Source: Nocardioides daeguensis
GTDB lineage: Bacteria > Actinomycetota > Actinomycetes > Propionibacteriales > Nocardioidaceae
Assembly (NCBI RefSeq): GCF_019192965.1
Contig: NZ_JAHTKU010000022.1
Coordinates: 124,001 to 188,000, forward strand
Length of the DNA stretch: 64,000 nt
Direction of reading: 5' to 3'
Of this stretch, positions 31,915-40,651 are shown in pieces. The notes beneath the pieces are model-generated. The model made no database searches. It was not told where the DNA came from and was given only the letters and a program-made list of their open reading frames with translations. The position numbers and the translations under genes were made by a program. Every line of letters starts with the position of its first letter. Within the stretch, counting starts at the first letter, position 1.

Positions 31915-32748
31915 ATGGCGCTGCTCCCGTCCCGTCGTACCCGCACCCGGTTGGCCGCGCTCGCGGCCGCCGTCGTCGTCCCGGCCGCGACCCTGGTCCC
32001 GGCCGCCGAGGCCGCGGACCAGCCGCACCCGTTCGAGGTGTTCCGCGACTGCCCGGCTCAGCAGATGCTCGCCGAGGCGGACGACGCCTCCACCTCGTGC
32101 GTGACCGCGGTGGTCACCGGCGGCACCTTCGTGATCGGCAAGGGCACGGTCCCGGTGACGAAGGAGTCGGTGCTCTCCCTTGGGATCGCGAGCGTCGGCT
32201 CGGGGGACAAGACGTTCGGCACACCCGGCAAGGTGTTCACGTCCAGCCCGATGCAGGTCCCCGGCGGCCTGCTCGGCGTGCCCGGCCTCGAGCGCCTGCT
32301 GCCCGGTCTGACCGACGTGACCGCGACCGTCGAGCTCGCCACCACCGAGCTTCCGCAGGTCGACATCCTGGCCACGATCTACGGTGGCGAGGTGGTCGCG
32401 CTGCCGGTCAAGATCCGGCTCAAGAACGCGCTGCTCGGCGGCAACTGCTACATCGGCTCCAACGCCGACCCGATCGTGCTGCACCTGACGACCGAGAAGA
32501 CCGGGACCTTCGAGTTCGTCCCCGTCGGCGAGACCGGCAGCCTGGTCCACGCCAAGGGCGGTGTCGTCGTCGACCGGTCGTTCGCGGTGCCCGCCGCAAC
32601 CGGCTGCGGCGTCGGCGGGCTGCTCAACGGTGTCGTCAACGCCCGTCAGGGGCTGCCGTCGCCGGCCGGCAAGAACAGTGCGGTCCTCGACCAGGACGCC
32701 TACCTGGGCGGGCCGGCCTCGCAGGTCCTCGCCTTCCAGCAGGGCTGA
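31915..32748 (+). CDS. Secreted protein of unknown function
   Basis: The 277-residue protein has a clear Sec signal peptide (basic start, Ala/Val-rich core, cleavage after AEA near residue 34) and a beta-rich mature part with four cysteines (in FRDCPA, TSCVTA, GNCYIG and ATGCGVG), probably two disulfides. I do not recognise a catalytic motif. An AGGAGAAG site precedes the ATG. Similar secreted beta-proteins are common in actinobacteria and may be cell-surface components. Confidence 0.78.
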   Translation: MALLPSRRTRTRLAALAAAVVVPAATLVPAAEAADQPHPFEVFRDCPAQQMLAEADDASTSCVTAVVTGGTFVIGKGTVPVTKESVLSLGIASVGSGDKTFGTPGKVFTSSPMQVPGGLLGVPGLERLLPGLTDVTATVELATTELPQVDILATIYGGEVVALPVKIRLKNALLGGNCYIGSNADPIVLHLTTEKTGTFEFVPVGETGSLVHAKGGVVVDRSFAVPAATGCGVGGLLNGVVNARQGLPSPAGKNSAVLDQDAYLGGPASQVLAFQQG

Positions 32749-32794
32749 TCGCGGCCCACGCGTCGCCGGTGGGCTCGACGGATAGGGTCGGGTC

Positions 32795-34219
32795 GTGGCC
32801 GAACTCCACGACCTGACCGCCCTCGAGCAGGGGGCGCTGATCCGCGCCGGCGAGATCAGCCCCGTCGAGCTCACCGAGCACTACCTCGAGCGCGCCGAGC
32901 GGCTCCCGCAGGAGTACGTCGACGGCGCGTTCGTGTTCCGTGACCCCGACGCCGCGCGACGCCGGGCCCGGGAGGTCGCCGCGGTCGGGCCGGTCGGGGA
33001 CGGCGCGTCCCCCCTGGCCGGCGTACCCACGGCGATCAAGGACCTCAACCTCACCCGCGGCGTCCCGACCGCGTTCGGCTCGCCGGCGTTCGCCGGCTAC
33101 GTCCCCGACGTGTCCGACGGCGTCGCGCTGGCGATCGAGGACGCCGGGATGGTCAGCCTGGGCAAGACCAGCACGCCGGAGTTCGGCTCGCCCTGCTACA
33201 CCGAGCCCGAGGGCCGCCCGCCGGCCGTCACGCCGTGGGACACCACCCGGATGGCGGGCGGGTCCTCGGGCGGCGCGGCCGCCGCCGTCGCGGCGGGACT
33301 GGTGCCGCTCGGCCAGGGCTCCGACGGCGGGGGCTCGATCCGGATCCCGGCGTCGTGCTGCGGCCTGGTCGGGCTCAAGCCGACCCGGGGCCGGATCAGC
33401 GGCTTCCCGATGTACGGCGACCCGGTCGGCCTGGCCGTCTCCGGTCCGATCGCCCGGACCGTCGCCGACGCGGCCGCCCTGCTCGACGTCCTCGCCGGCC
33501 GCCGTGCGGGTGACCCGACCTGGGCGCCCGACCCGGCCGCGACCTTCCTCTCCGCGGCGAGCCGCGATCCCGGCCGGCTGCGGATCGCCCGGTTCGACCG
33601 GCCGGTCATCGCCGACGTCGAGGTGCACCCCGAGGTCCAGCAGGCCTACGACGACGCGTCGCGCCTGCTCGCCTCGCTCGGCCACGTGATCGAGGACGTG
33701 CAGGTGCCGCTGCCGGCCGAGGCCGTCGCCGTCTTCGAGACCTGCTGGGCGGTGCTCACGGCGCTGTCCACCGTGCCGCTCGTCCCTGCCCAGCGAGAGC
33801 AGATCCGGCCGCTGACCCGGTGGCTCGGTGAACGCGGCGAGGCGGTGACGGGGCCCGAGTTCGGGCTGGCGATCGGCGCGATGCGCCGCTATGCGGCCGA
33901 CGCGCTGGTCGCGCTGGCGCCGTACGACATCGTGCTCACCCCGACCCTCGCCACCCCGCCGCTCCCGGTCGGCGCGATCCGCGACGACGCCGACCCGGCC
34001 GCCGACTTCGAGGCGCAGAAGAGGTTCACGCCGTGGACCTCCGCCTGGAACGTCACGGGCATGCCCGCCATCTCGCTCCCGCTCCACCAGACCCCTGAGG
34101 GCCTGCCCGTCGGCGTCATGCTCGCGGCGCGTCCCGCCGAGGAGGAGCTGCTCATCTCCCTGGCCGCGCAGGTCGAGGCCGCCGCGCCGTGGAAGGACCG
34201 CCGACCGCCGCTGTGGTGA
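32795..34219 (+). CDS. Amidase-signature family hydrolase
   Basis: The 474-residue enzyme has the Ser-cisSer-Lys triad of the amidase signature family: Lys in PTAIKDLN near residue 76, Ser in MAGGSSGGAAAA near residue 153, and Ser in GGGSIRIPAS near residue 177. It hydrolyses an amide or ester of unknown identity. It is not GatA by context, since gatB and gatC are absent. TAGGGT ends 6 bases before the GTG, suggesting leaderless translation. It is convergent with bioD, with only 3 bases between them. Confidence 0.88.
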   Translation: MAELHDLTALEQGALIRAGEISPVELTEHYLERAERLPQEYVDGAFVFRDPDAARRRAREVAAVGPVGDGASPLAGVPTAIKDLNLTRGVPTAFGSPAFAGYVPDVSDGVALAIEDAGMVSLGKTSTPEFGSPCYTEPEGRPPAVTPWDTTRMAGGSSGGAAAAVAAGLVPLGQGSDGGGSIRIPASCCGLVGLKPTRGRISGFPMYGDPVGLAVSGPIARTVADAAALLDVLAGRRAGDPTWAPDPAATFLSAASRDPGRLRIARFDRPVIADVEVHPEVQQAYDDASRLLASLGHVIEDVQVPLPAEAVAVFETCWAVLTALSTVPLVPAQREQIRPLTRWLGERGEAVTGPEFGLAIGAMRRYAADALVALAPYDIVLTPTLATPPLPVGAIRDDADPAADFEAQKRFTPWTSAWNVTGMPAISLPLHQTPEGLPVGVMLAARPAEEELLISLAAQVEAAAPWKDRRPPLW

Positions 34220-34222
34220 GGC

Positions 34223-34933
34223 TCAGGCGAACCAGGTCGGCACCCCGGCCTGGAACTCCGAAGGCGGCAGGGAGCCGGCGCCGTCGGGGATGACGGCGAC
34301 GACGGGCACGCCGGTGAGCCGGGCGAGGTCGGTGCGGTTGCAGGTAGCGGCGACGCCGGGCTCGGCCGGCCAGGCGCCGATGACCAGACCGGCGGGCTCG
34401 ACCTGGACGGCTCGCAGGGCGGTGGTGGTCAGCTCGGTGTGGTTGAGGGTGCCGAGGCCGGCACGGCACACGACGACGACCTCGACCGGGGAGCCGTCGG
34501 CGCGCATCAGCGCGAAGGTCAGGTCGCGCGCCAGGTCGAGGATCGTGCCGCCCTCGGTGTCGAGGCGGACCAGCAGGCCGCCGGCGCCCTCCACGACCAC
34601 GAGGTCGTACGACGCCAGCTGCTCCCGGATCCGGGCGACGTGCTCGCGCACGGTCGGGATCGCCACCCCCTGCCGGCGGGCGGCGGTGTCGGGCGCGAGC
34701 GGCTCGTCGAGGGCGACCAGCTCGAGCACCTCGGCGCCGCTGAGGTGGCCGACGGTGGCGGTGTCGTGCGGGTCCGGATCGGATCCGCCGACCCCGGTCT
34801 GCACGGGTTTCACGACGAGCACCCGCTGACCGGCCGCGATCGCGCGCGCTGCGATCGCCGCTGTGGCGACGGTCTTGCCGACCCCGGTGTCGGTGCCGGT
34901 CACGACCACGACGCGGGTGCCGGGGCCGGTCAC
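34223..34933 (-). CDS. bioD: Dethiobiotin synthetase
   Basis: BioD uses ATP and CO2 to close the ureido ring of 7,8-diaminopelargonic acid. The 236-residue protein has the P-loop-type VVVTGTDTGVGKT at the N-terminus, VKPVQTG, and VVEGAGGLLV near residue 120. Its GTG overlaps the bioF stop (GTGA), so it is the last gene of the bioBAFD series. The length is normal. Confidence 0.95.
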   Translation of the reverse strand: MTGPGTRVVVVTGTDTGVGKTVATAAIAARAIAAGQRVLVVKPVQTGVGGSDPDPHDTATVGHLSGAEVLELVALDEPLAPDTAARRQGVAIPTVREHVARIREQLASYDLVVVEGAGGLLVRLDTEGGTILDLARDLTFALMRADGSPVEVVVVCRAGLGTLNHTELTTTALRAVQVEPAGLVIGAWPAEPGVAATCNRTDLARLTGVPVVAVIPDGAGSLPPSEFQAGVPTWFA

Positions 34934-36069
34934 TGGTGCTCCTTGACGAGGTCGACCAGCACCGCCACGGCGCGCGCCCAGTCGTGCTCCGCGACGCCCG
35001 CGGTGACGGTGATCCGCAGCCGGGAGATGCCGTCGGGGACCGACGGCGGGCGGAAGCAGCCGACCCGGAGGCCGGCCTCCAGCGCCGCGGCCTGCGCGGC
35101 GACGGCGGCCTGCGGCGAGGACATCGGGACCGACAGCACGGCACCGGCGGGGGCTACGACGCCGAGCGTGTCGGCGAGCGCGGCGACCCGGGTCCGCACG
35201 GTCGCGCCCAGCTCCGGTCGCGCCCGGATCGCCCGCAGCGCGGCCAGCGCGCCGGCGGCCGGGGCCGGCGCCAGGCCGGTGTCGAAGATGAACGGGCGGG
35301 CCCGGTTGACGAGGTGCTCGCGCAGTGCGGGGGAGCCGAGCACGGCGCCGCCCTGCGCGCCGAGCGACTTGGACAGGGTCGCGGTCACGACGACGTGGGG
35401 GAGTCCGGCGAGCCCGAGTGTGGCGACCAGCCCGGGGCCGTGCACCCCGACGCCGTGCGCTTCGTCGACGACCAGCAGGGCGTCGTACTGCTCGCAGAGG
35501 GCGGCCAGCTCCACGAGCGGTGCCGCGTCGCCGAGCACGGAGTAGACCGACTCGACGAGCACCATCGCCCGCTCGCCGGCATCCGCGGCGGCGGCCAGGC
35601 CGGCGTGGACGGCGTCGACGTCGCTGTGCGGTACGACGCTCAGCCGGGCCCGCGACAGCCGCACCGCGTCGACCAGGGAGGCGTGGATGTGGGCGTCGGA
35701 GAGCACGCGCGTCGTGCGGTCCGCGAGCGCGGTCACGATCGCCAGGTTGGCGTGGTAGCCGGTCGAGAAGACCAGCGCGGCCGGCTGCTCGAGGTAGTCG
35801 GCGAGCTCGCGCTCGAGCTCTTCGTGCAGCGCGAAGCTCCCGGTGACCAGTCGCGAGGCGCTGGCGCCGGATCCCCACTCCAGGGCGGCGTCCGCGGCTG
35901 CCCGGCGGACCGCGGGGTCGCGCGCCAGGCCGAGGTAGTCGTTGCCGGCGAGGTCGATCGTCGTGTCCTCGGCCGGTCGCGGCCGCAGTCGTCGGGTCAG
36001 GCCGGCCGCCTCCCGCTTCTCGGCCTCCGCCGCGAGCCAGGTCTCCCAGGCGCTGGTGTCTTCGCTCAT
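34930..36069 (-). CDS. bioF: 8-amino-7-oxononanoate synthase
   Basis: BioF condenses pimeloyl-ACP (or -CoA) with alanine. The 379-residue alpha-oxoamine synthase has the PLP-binding features DEAHGVGVHG near residue 205 and the Schiff-base lysine in TLSKSLGAQGG near residue 235. The ATG overlaps the bioA stop and its own stop overlaps bioD, so translation is coupled. The order B-A-F-D follows the pathway almost in reverse. Confidence 0.95.
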   Translation of the reverse strand: MSEDTSAWETWLAAEAEKREAAGLTRRLRPRPAEDTTIDLAGNDYLGLARDPAVRRAAADAALEWGSGASASRLVTGSFALHEELERELADYLEQPAALVFSTGYHANLAIVTALADRTTRVLSDAHIHASLVDAVRLSRARLSVVPHSDVDAVHAGLAAAADAGERAMVLVESVYSVLGDAAPLVELAALCEQYDALLVVDEAHGVGVHGPGLVATLGLAGLPHVVVTATLSKSLGAQGGAVLGSPALREHLVNRARPFIFDTGLAPAPAAGALAALRAIRARPELGATVRTRVAALADTLGVVAPAGAVLSVPMSSPQAAVAAQAAALEAGLRVGCFRPPSVPDGISRLRITVTAGVAEHDWARAVAVLVDLVKEHQ

Positions 36070-37343
36070 CCCGCCTTCACCGCCTCTGTGATGCCGCTGA
36101 CGATCCGGTCGATCGCGTCCGGCCCGGCGACGTACGGCGGCATCGCGTACACCAGGTCCCGGAACGGCCGCAGCCACACGCCCGCGCCAAGCGCGGCCTC
36201 GGTCGCTGCGACGACGTCGACGGGGTGGTCGAGCTGGACGACCCCGACGGCGCCGATCGTGCGGACGTCCGCCACGCCCGGCAGGTCGCGCAACGGCTGC
36301 AGACCCGCGGTGAGCCGGTCGCCGATGCCACTCACCCGCGCCCTCCAGTCCGAGGCGAGCAGCAGGTCGATCGACGCGCTCGCGACCGCGCAGGCCAGCG
36401 GGTTGCCCATGAACGTGGGGCCGTGCATGACGACACCCGCCTCGCTGCCGGAGATCCCGCGGGCGACGGCGTCGGTCGTGAGCACCGCGGCAAGGGTGAG
36501 GTAGCCGCCGGTCAGCGCCTTGCCGAGGCACAGCACGTCGGGCGTGACGAGGTCGCTGGCGAACAGGTGGCCGGTCCGGCCGAAGCCGGTCGCGATCTCG
36601 TCGAACACCAGCAGCAGGCCGTGTTCGTCGGCGACCTCGCGCAGCACCCGCAGGCACGCCACGGGGTAGGGCCACATCCCGCCGGCACCCTGCAGCAACG
36701 GCTCGACGATGATGCCGGCGAGCTCGTGCCCGTGCCTCTCGGCGAGGTCCCGCACGGCGTCGGCCCACGCGGCGACCGCGTCCGGGCCGGCGTCGTACGC
36801 CGGCGGCCGGGGGGCGAACACCTGCTGCGGGAGCAGGCCGGCCCACAGCGCGTGCATCCCGCCCACGGGGTCGGTGACGCTCATGCAGTCGAAGGTGTCG
36901 CCGTGGTAGCCGCCGAGGACGGTGAGCATCCGGGTGCCCTCGGCGCGGCCGACACCGCGCTGGTACTGCAGCACCATCTTCATCGCGACCTCGACGCTCA
37001 CCGAACCCGAGTCGGCGAGGAAGACCCGGTCCAGCGGCTCGGGGGTGATCTCGACGAGGCGCCGGCCCAGCTCCACCGCGGGCTCGTGGGTGAGGCCGCC
37101 GAACATCACGTGGCTGAACCGGCCGGCCTGCTCGGCGACGGCGGCGTCGAGCGCCGGGTGCCGGTAGCCGTGGATCGCCGACCACCACGACGACATCGCG
37201 TCGACGACCCAGCGGCCGTCGACCTCCAGCTCGCAGCCGCGGGCGGCCGTGACCAGCCGGACCGGCGTCGGCTCGGTCATCGAGGTGTACGGGTGCCAGA
37301 GGTGCTCGCGGTCGAAGGCGAGGGTTTCGACAGGCTCAACCAT
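36066..37343 (-). CDS. bioA: Adenosylmethionine-8-amino-7-oxononanoate aminotransferase
   Basis: BioA converts 7-keto-8-aminopelargonate to 7,8-diaminopelargonate. The 425-residue class III aminotransferase has SSWWSAIHGYRHP, GGYHGDTFDCMSV, DEIATGFGRTG and the PLP lysine in LCLGKALTGGYL. The first residues, MVEPVETLAFD, are written by a recurring palindrome-type repeat (GGTTTCGACAGGCTCAACC on the plus strand), so the start codon itself comes from the repeat. The usual family start is near EHLWHPYTS. Confidence 0.95.
   Translation of the reverse strand: MVEPVETLAFDREHLWHPYTSMTEPTPVRLVTAARGCELEVDGRWVVDAMSSWWSAIHGYRHPALDAAVAEQAGRFSHVMFGGLTHEPAVELGRRLVEITPEPLDRVFLADSGSVSVEVAMKMVLQYQRGVGRAEGTRMLTVLGGYHGDTFDCMSVTDPVGGMHALWAGLLPQQVFAPRPPAYDAGPDAVAAWADAVRDLAERHGHELAGIIVEPLLQGAGGMWPYPVACLRVLREVADEHGLLLVFDEIATGFGRTGHLFASDLVTPDVLCLGKALTGGYLTLAAVLTTDAVARGISGSEAGVVMHGPTFMGNPLACAVASASIDLLLASDWRARVSGIGDRLTAGLQPLRDLPGVADVRTIGAVGVVQLDHPVDVVAATEAALGAGVWLRPFRDLVYAMPPYVAGPDAIDRIVSGITEAVKAG
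37325..37342. repeat. GTTTCGACAGGCTCAACC repeat forming the bioA start
   Basis: This short sequence (plus strand) is a widely recurring element in Propionibacteriales and related actinobacteria, from my knowledge of such genomes. On the minus strand it encodes VEPVET and supplies part of the bioA start codon. Only one copy is visible in this window. Confidence 0.5.
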
Positions 37344-37354
37344 CGGAGGAGTCC

Positions 37355-38542
37355 TCAGGCGTTGGCGGCGACTTCGGTCCCTGCGCCGCGCGAGCGGATG
37401 ACGGGCTTGTTGTCGGCGGCCACCGAGCAGCCGCCACAGCCGTCGCCGCAGCCGGTGCCGGCGGCGGACCCGCAGGGCGTGGTCGCGTGGACGCGGTGGG
37501 TGACGCCGGCCTCGTGCGCGGCGATCAGCTCGTCGAACGCGTCCTGGTCCAGGCCGAGGATCGAGAAGCCGTTGTCGCGCAGCAGGTGCAGGTCGCTCAG
37601 CGCGTCCTGGCCCTCGGAGGTGAGGTAGTCGCCGAGGAAGATCGAGTTCGCGACCTGCAGCGCCGTGGCCTGCAGTGTGCGCAGGTGCATCTCGCGGCCG
37701 CCGGCGATCCGGATCTCCTTGTCGGGGCACACGAAGCGCGCCATCGTCAGGATCTTCACGCACCGGATGGGGGAGAGCTCCCAGGTGTTCTGGTACGGCG
37801 TCCCGTCGAACGGCATCAGGAAGTTCACCGGGATCGAGTCGGTGTCCAGCGCCTTCAGCGCGAACAGTGCCTCGACCAGCTGCTCGTCGGTCTCGCCGAG
37901 ACCCGCGATCAGCCCGGAGCACGGCGACAGGCCGGCGTCCTTCGCCTTGCCGATGGTGCCCACGCGGTCGTCGTAGGTGTGCGTCTGGACGATGTTGTCG
38001 TGGTGCGACTCGGCGGTGTTGATGTTGTGGTTGTAGGCGTCGACACCGGCCGCCTTGAGCCGGGCGGCCTGGCCGTCCTTGAGGAGGCCGAGGCAGGCGC
38101 AGACCTCGACGCCGTCGTACTCGTCCTTGAGGGCCTCGGTCATCTCCACGACCTTGTCGATGTCCCGCTCGGAGGGACCGCGGCCCGACGACACCATGCA
38201 GACCCGGGTCGCGCCGCCGCGCAGGCCGGCACCCGCCTGCTTGAGGGTCTCCTCCTTGGAGAGCCAGGAGTACTTGAGGATCGGCGCCTCCGAGCCCATC
38301 GCCTGCGAGCAGTAGTTGCAGTTCTCGGGGCACAGGCCGGACTTGAGGTTGACCAGGTAGTTGACCTTGACCGTGTTGCCGAAGTGCTCCCGGCGCAGCC
38401 GGCCGGCCGCTGCGACGATCGACATCAGGTCGCCGTCGGGCGCCTGAAGCACGGCCAGCGCCTCGGCCTCGGTGGCCGCGCCCCCACCGAGGATGCGGGT
38501 GGCCAGCTGGTCGAAGTTCAAGGCGGTCTTCGTCGTGGTCAT
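37355..38542 (-). CDS. bioB: Biotin synthase with Cys-rich C-terminal tail
   Basis: BioB is the radical SAM enzyme that inserts sulfur into dethiobiotin. The 395-residue protein has the CPENCNYC cluster motif near residue 72. Candidate ligands of the auxiliary cluster are present in RVCMVSSG, VCACLGLL, LSPCSGLIAG and EIRIAGGRE. After the barrel it ends with a tail holding five cysteines (TTPCGSAAGTGCGDGCGGC is its core), which E. coli BioB lacks. GAGGAG precedes the ATG, and a BioQ-type operator lies 32 bases upstream. Confidence 0.95.
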   Translation of the reverse strand: MTTTKTALNFDQLATRILGGGAATEAEALAVLQAPDGDLMSIVAAAGRLRREHFGNTVKVNYLVNLKSGLCPENCNYCSQAMGSEAPILKYSWLSKEETLKQAGAGLRGGATRVCMVSSGRGPSERDIDKVVEMTEALKDEYDGVEVCACLGLLKDGQAARLKAAGVDAYNHNINTAESHHDNIVQTHTYDDRVGTIGKAKDAGLSPCSGLIAGLGETDEQLVEALFALKALDTDSIPVNFLMPFDGTPYQNTWELSPIRCVKILTMARFVCPDKEIRIAGGREMHLRTLQATALQVANSIFLGDYLTSEGQDALSDLHLLRDNGFSILGLDQDAFDELIAAHEAGVTHRVHATTPCGSAAGTGCGDGCGGCSVAADNKPVIRSRGAGTEVAANA

Positions 38543-38573
38543 CGTGCTCCTCGGGCAGGTCCTGGATGCGAAC

Positions 38574-38586
38574 TGAACAGTGTTCA
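38574..38586. promoter_or_regulatory. BioQ operator upstream of bioB
   Basis: TGAACAGTGTTCA is a perfect palindrome (extended CTGAACAGTGTTCAG). On the minus strand it lies just after a TATCCT -10 (38595-38600), over the probable transcription start of bioBAFD. It differs by one base from the operator at 40567-40579 next to the BioQ-like regulator. Confidence 0.85.
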
Positions 38587-38626
38587 GGTCGCTCAGGATA
38601 GCCGGGATGCGGACCGGCGTCGAGAC

Positions 38627-39238
38627 TCAGTCGTCGCCGAGACCGCGCGCGTGCAGCGCGTCTCCCGTCGCCCGGGCATGCGCGACGACCCGGATCACCA
38701 GGGGCGTGAGGTAGGCCCGGGGGTTGCGTTCGAGCCCCCGGGCGCGGGCGGCGTCGCGGGTCTCGCCTGCGATGGCGAGGGTGAGCGGGATGCCGCGGAT
38801 CATCAGCGAGAAGGCGAGCGCCACCAGCTCCGGGTTGACGCCGAAGCGGCGCAAGGGGCCGAGCCAACGGGTGATGGCGTCGACCATCGCCTCGACCGAG
38901 GTGGTCGTCGTGAAGACGGTGGCCAGCAGCAGCAGCCCCACCAGGGCGCCGACGACCACGAAGGCGTGCTCGGCCCCCCGCTGCCAGGTCTGGTAGGCCG
39001 CCAGCAGGGTCATCGCCACCACGACGCCGCGCAGCGCGCGGGCCGCCCGGGCCAGGCGGACCCCCGCGACCACGCAGCACACCACCGCCAGCACGAGCAG
39101 GCCCGCGGTCATGGGCACACCGCGGAACGCCACGGCCACCACGCTCAGCACCAGCAGGCCCAGCAGCTTCGCGCCGACGGGCAGCCGGTGGAACACCGAC
39201 GTTCCCGGCACGTAGTCGCCGAGCGGGCTGGCGGTCAT
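38627..39238 (-). CDS. bioN: Biotin ECF transporter T component
   Basis: The 203-residue membrane protein has four to five hydrophobic segments and the two EcfT coupling signatures near the C-terminus, AARARGLE and ALHARGLGDD, which contact the ATPase. Encoded directly after the ATPase gene with an ATGA overlap, it completes the BioYMN importer. BioN couples ATP hydrolysis by BioM to biotin uptake by BioY. Confidence 0.92.
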   Translation of the reverse strand: MTASPLGDYVPGTSVFHRLPVGAKLLGLLVLSVVAVAFRGVPMTAGLLVLAVVCCVVAGVRLARAARALRGVVVAMTLLAAYQTWQRGAEHAFVVVGALVGLLLLATVFTTTTSVEAMVDAITRWLGPLRRFGVNPELVALAFSLMIRGIPLTLAIAGETRDAARARGLERNPRAYLTPLVIRVVAHARATGDALHARGLGDD

Positions 39239-39936
39239 CTTGCGCTCGCGCGGTAGTGGTCGACGACCTCGGCAGGGGCGCCGTCCGCGACCACCGCGCC
39301 GTCCTCGACCAGCAGCGCCCGGTCGCAGCGCAGCGCCAGGTCGAGGTCGTGGGTGGCCAGCACCAGCTGCTGGGGGAGGCCGAGCAGCAGGTCGCCGATC
39401 ATCCGCGCGTTGCGCAGGTCGAGCAGCGTCGTCGGCTCGTCGGCGACGAGGATCGCCGGGTCGGTGGCAAGCACCCCGGCCAGGGCGAGCAGCTGGCGCT
39501 GGCCGCCGGAGAGGGTGTGCACGCTGCGGTCGGCCAGCTCGTCGAGCCCGTACGACGCCAGCACCTCGCGCGCGGCCGCAGTCCGCTCCTCGCGCCCGCG
39601 CACCTGGTGGCGCAGCGACAGTGCGACGTCCTCGACGACGGTCGGCATCACCAGCTGGGCGCTCGGGTCGGTGAAGACGAAGCCCACCCGGCGCCGTACC
39701 TCCCGGCCCTTCCGCTTCACGTCGAGCCCGTCGACGAGGACCCGGCCCGCGCTCGGCTCGACCAGGCCGTTGACCAGCCGGGCGAGGGTCGACTTGCCCG
39801 AGCCGTTGGGGCCGATCAGCGCGATCCGCCGCTCGGTGAGGTCGAGCGTGGTCTCTCGCAGGACGGTGACCTCGGGGGCCGGGCCGCCGGGCGTCGCGGC
39901 CCGGACGACCACCCGGTCGAGCTCGATGCGGGTCAC
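39235..39936 (-). CDS. bioM: Biotin ECF transporter ATPase
   Basis: The 233-residue ABC ATPase has Walker A GPNGSGKST near residue 42, the Q-loop region FVFTDPSAQLV, signature LSGGQRQLLALA near residue 140, Walker B ILVADEPTT and the switch His in LATHDLD. The GTG start overlaps the bioY stop. It energises BioY-mediated biotin import together with BioN. Confidence 0.93.
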   Translation of the reverse strand: MTRIELDRVVVRAATPGGPAPEVTVLRETTLDLTERRIALIGPNGSGKSTLARLVNGLVEPSAGRVLVDGLDVKRKGREVRRRVGFVFTDPSAQLVMPTVVEDVALSLRHQVRGREERTAAAREVLASYGLDELADRSVHTLSGGQRQLLALAGVLATDPAILVADEPTTLLDLRNARMIGDLLLGLPQQLVLATHDLDLALRCDRALLVEDGAVVADGAPAEVVDHYRASAR

Positions 39937-40526
39937 GCCGCGGAGGTCGCCTCGACCTCGGCGGAGCTCGGGCGAGAGCCGATCAGGTCCGGGAAGGCGC
40001 GGTGGACGGCGGTCGCGACGAGCGCCATCACGACGTTCTTGGCGATGTCTCCGGGGAAGTAGGCGGCGTCGAAGCTGAACGCCTCCTTGAGGCTGAGGTC
40101 CGCGCGCCAGGCGAGGTTGAGCGGCCCGAGGGTGTGCACGACGAGGAAGCTGCTGAGCAGGCCGCAGGTGAACACGAACGCGAACTGGGTGGCGTTGGTG
40201 CGGTTGCGATGGACGAGGAAGCCGCACAGCGCGGCCGCGATCGGGAAGGCGACGAGGTAGCCCGCGGTGACGCCGCTGTAGTGCGAGATGCCGGACGCGC
40301 CGCCGGAGTAGATCGGCAGCACCAGGCCCGCGACCAGGTAGAGCGTCACGCACAGGAAGCCGCGCACCGGCCCCAGCACGGCGCCCGCGAGGAGCACGCC
40401 GAAGGTCTGCAGCGAGTACGGGACGCCGATGCCGGTCTTGATGTCGGGCAGGATGGCGCACACCGCGATGAGCGCGGCGAAGCCGGCGATCAGGGCGACG
40501 TCGGTGGTGGGGGTACGGCGGGTCAT
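39933..40526 (-). CDS. bioY: Biotin transporter substrate-capture protein BioY
   Basis: The 197-residue membrane protein has about six helices and the BioY features VPYSLQTFGVLLAGAVLG near residue 35 and the GGASGISHYSGVTAGYL segment near residue 75. It binds biotin with high affinity. It is the first gene of the bioYMN operon. TTGACC (40603-40608) and TAACCT (40579-40584) with an 18-base spacer form its minus-strand promoter, directly followed by a BioQ operator. Confidence 0.95.
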   Translation of the reverse strand: MTRRTPTTDVALIAGFAALIAVCAILPDIKTGIGVPYSLQTFGVLLAGAVLGPVRGFLCVTLYLVAGLVLPIYSGGASGISHYSGVTAGYLVAFPIAAALCGFLVHRNRTNATQFAFVFTCGLLSSFLVVHTLGPLNLAWRADLSLKEAFSFDAAYFPGDIAKNVVMALVATAVHRAFPDLIGSRPSSAEVEATSAA

Positions 40527-40566
40527 CGGGTCACTCTCGGTTCCGGGGAAGCGCGGCGGCGCCAGT

Positions 40567-40579
40567 TGAACGGTGTTCA
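40567..40579. promoter_or_regulatory. BioQ operator between bioY and bioQ
   Basis: TGAACGGTGTTCA matches the bioB operator except at one central base. It abuts the bioY -10 element (minus strand TAACCT, 40579-40584). A TAGGCT on the plus strand (40583-40588) could serve bioQ, so one site can control both directions. Confidence 0.85.
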
Positions 40580-40651
40580 GGTTAGGCTGGGTCCTGCGCC
40601 CGGGTCAACGCGGCGCGGACGACGGGACCAGACGGGACGAGGAGGTGCGGG

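Noticed and set aside
36066..39080. A minus-strand frame of about 1,000 codons spanning bioA, bioB and bioN
   Set aside because: Only its end is bioA. The rest is an out-of-frame reading of bioB and bioN, which are clear in their own frames.
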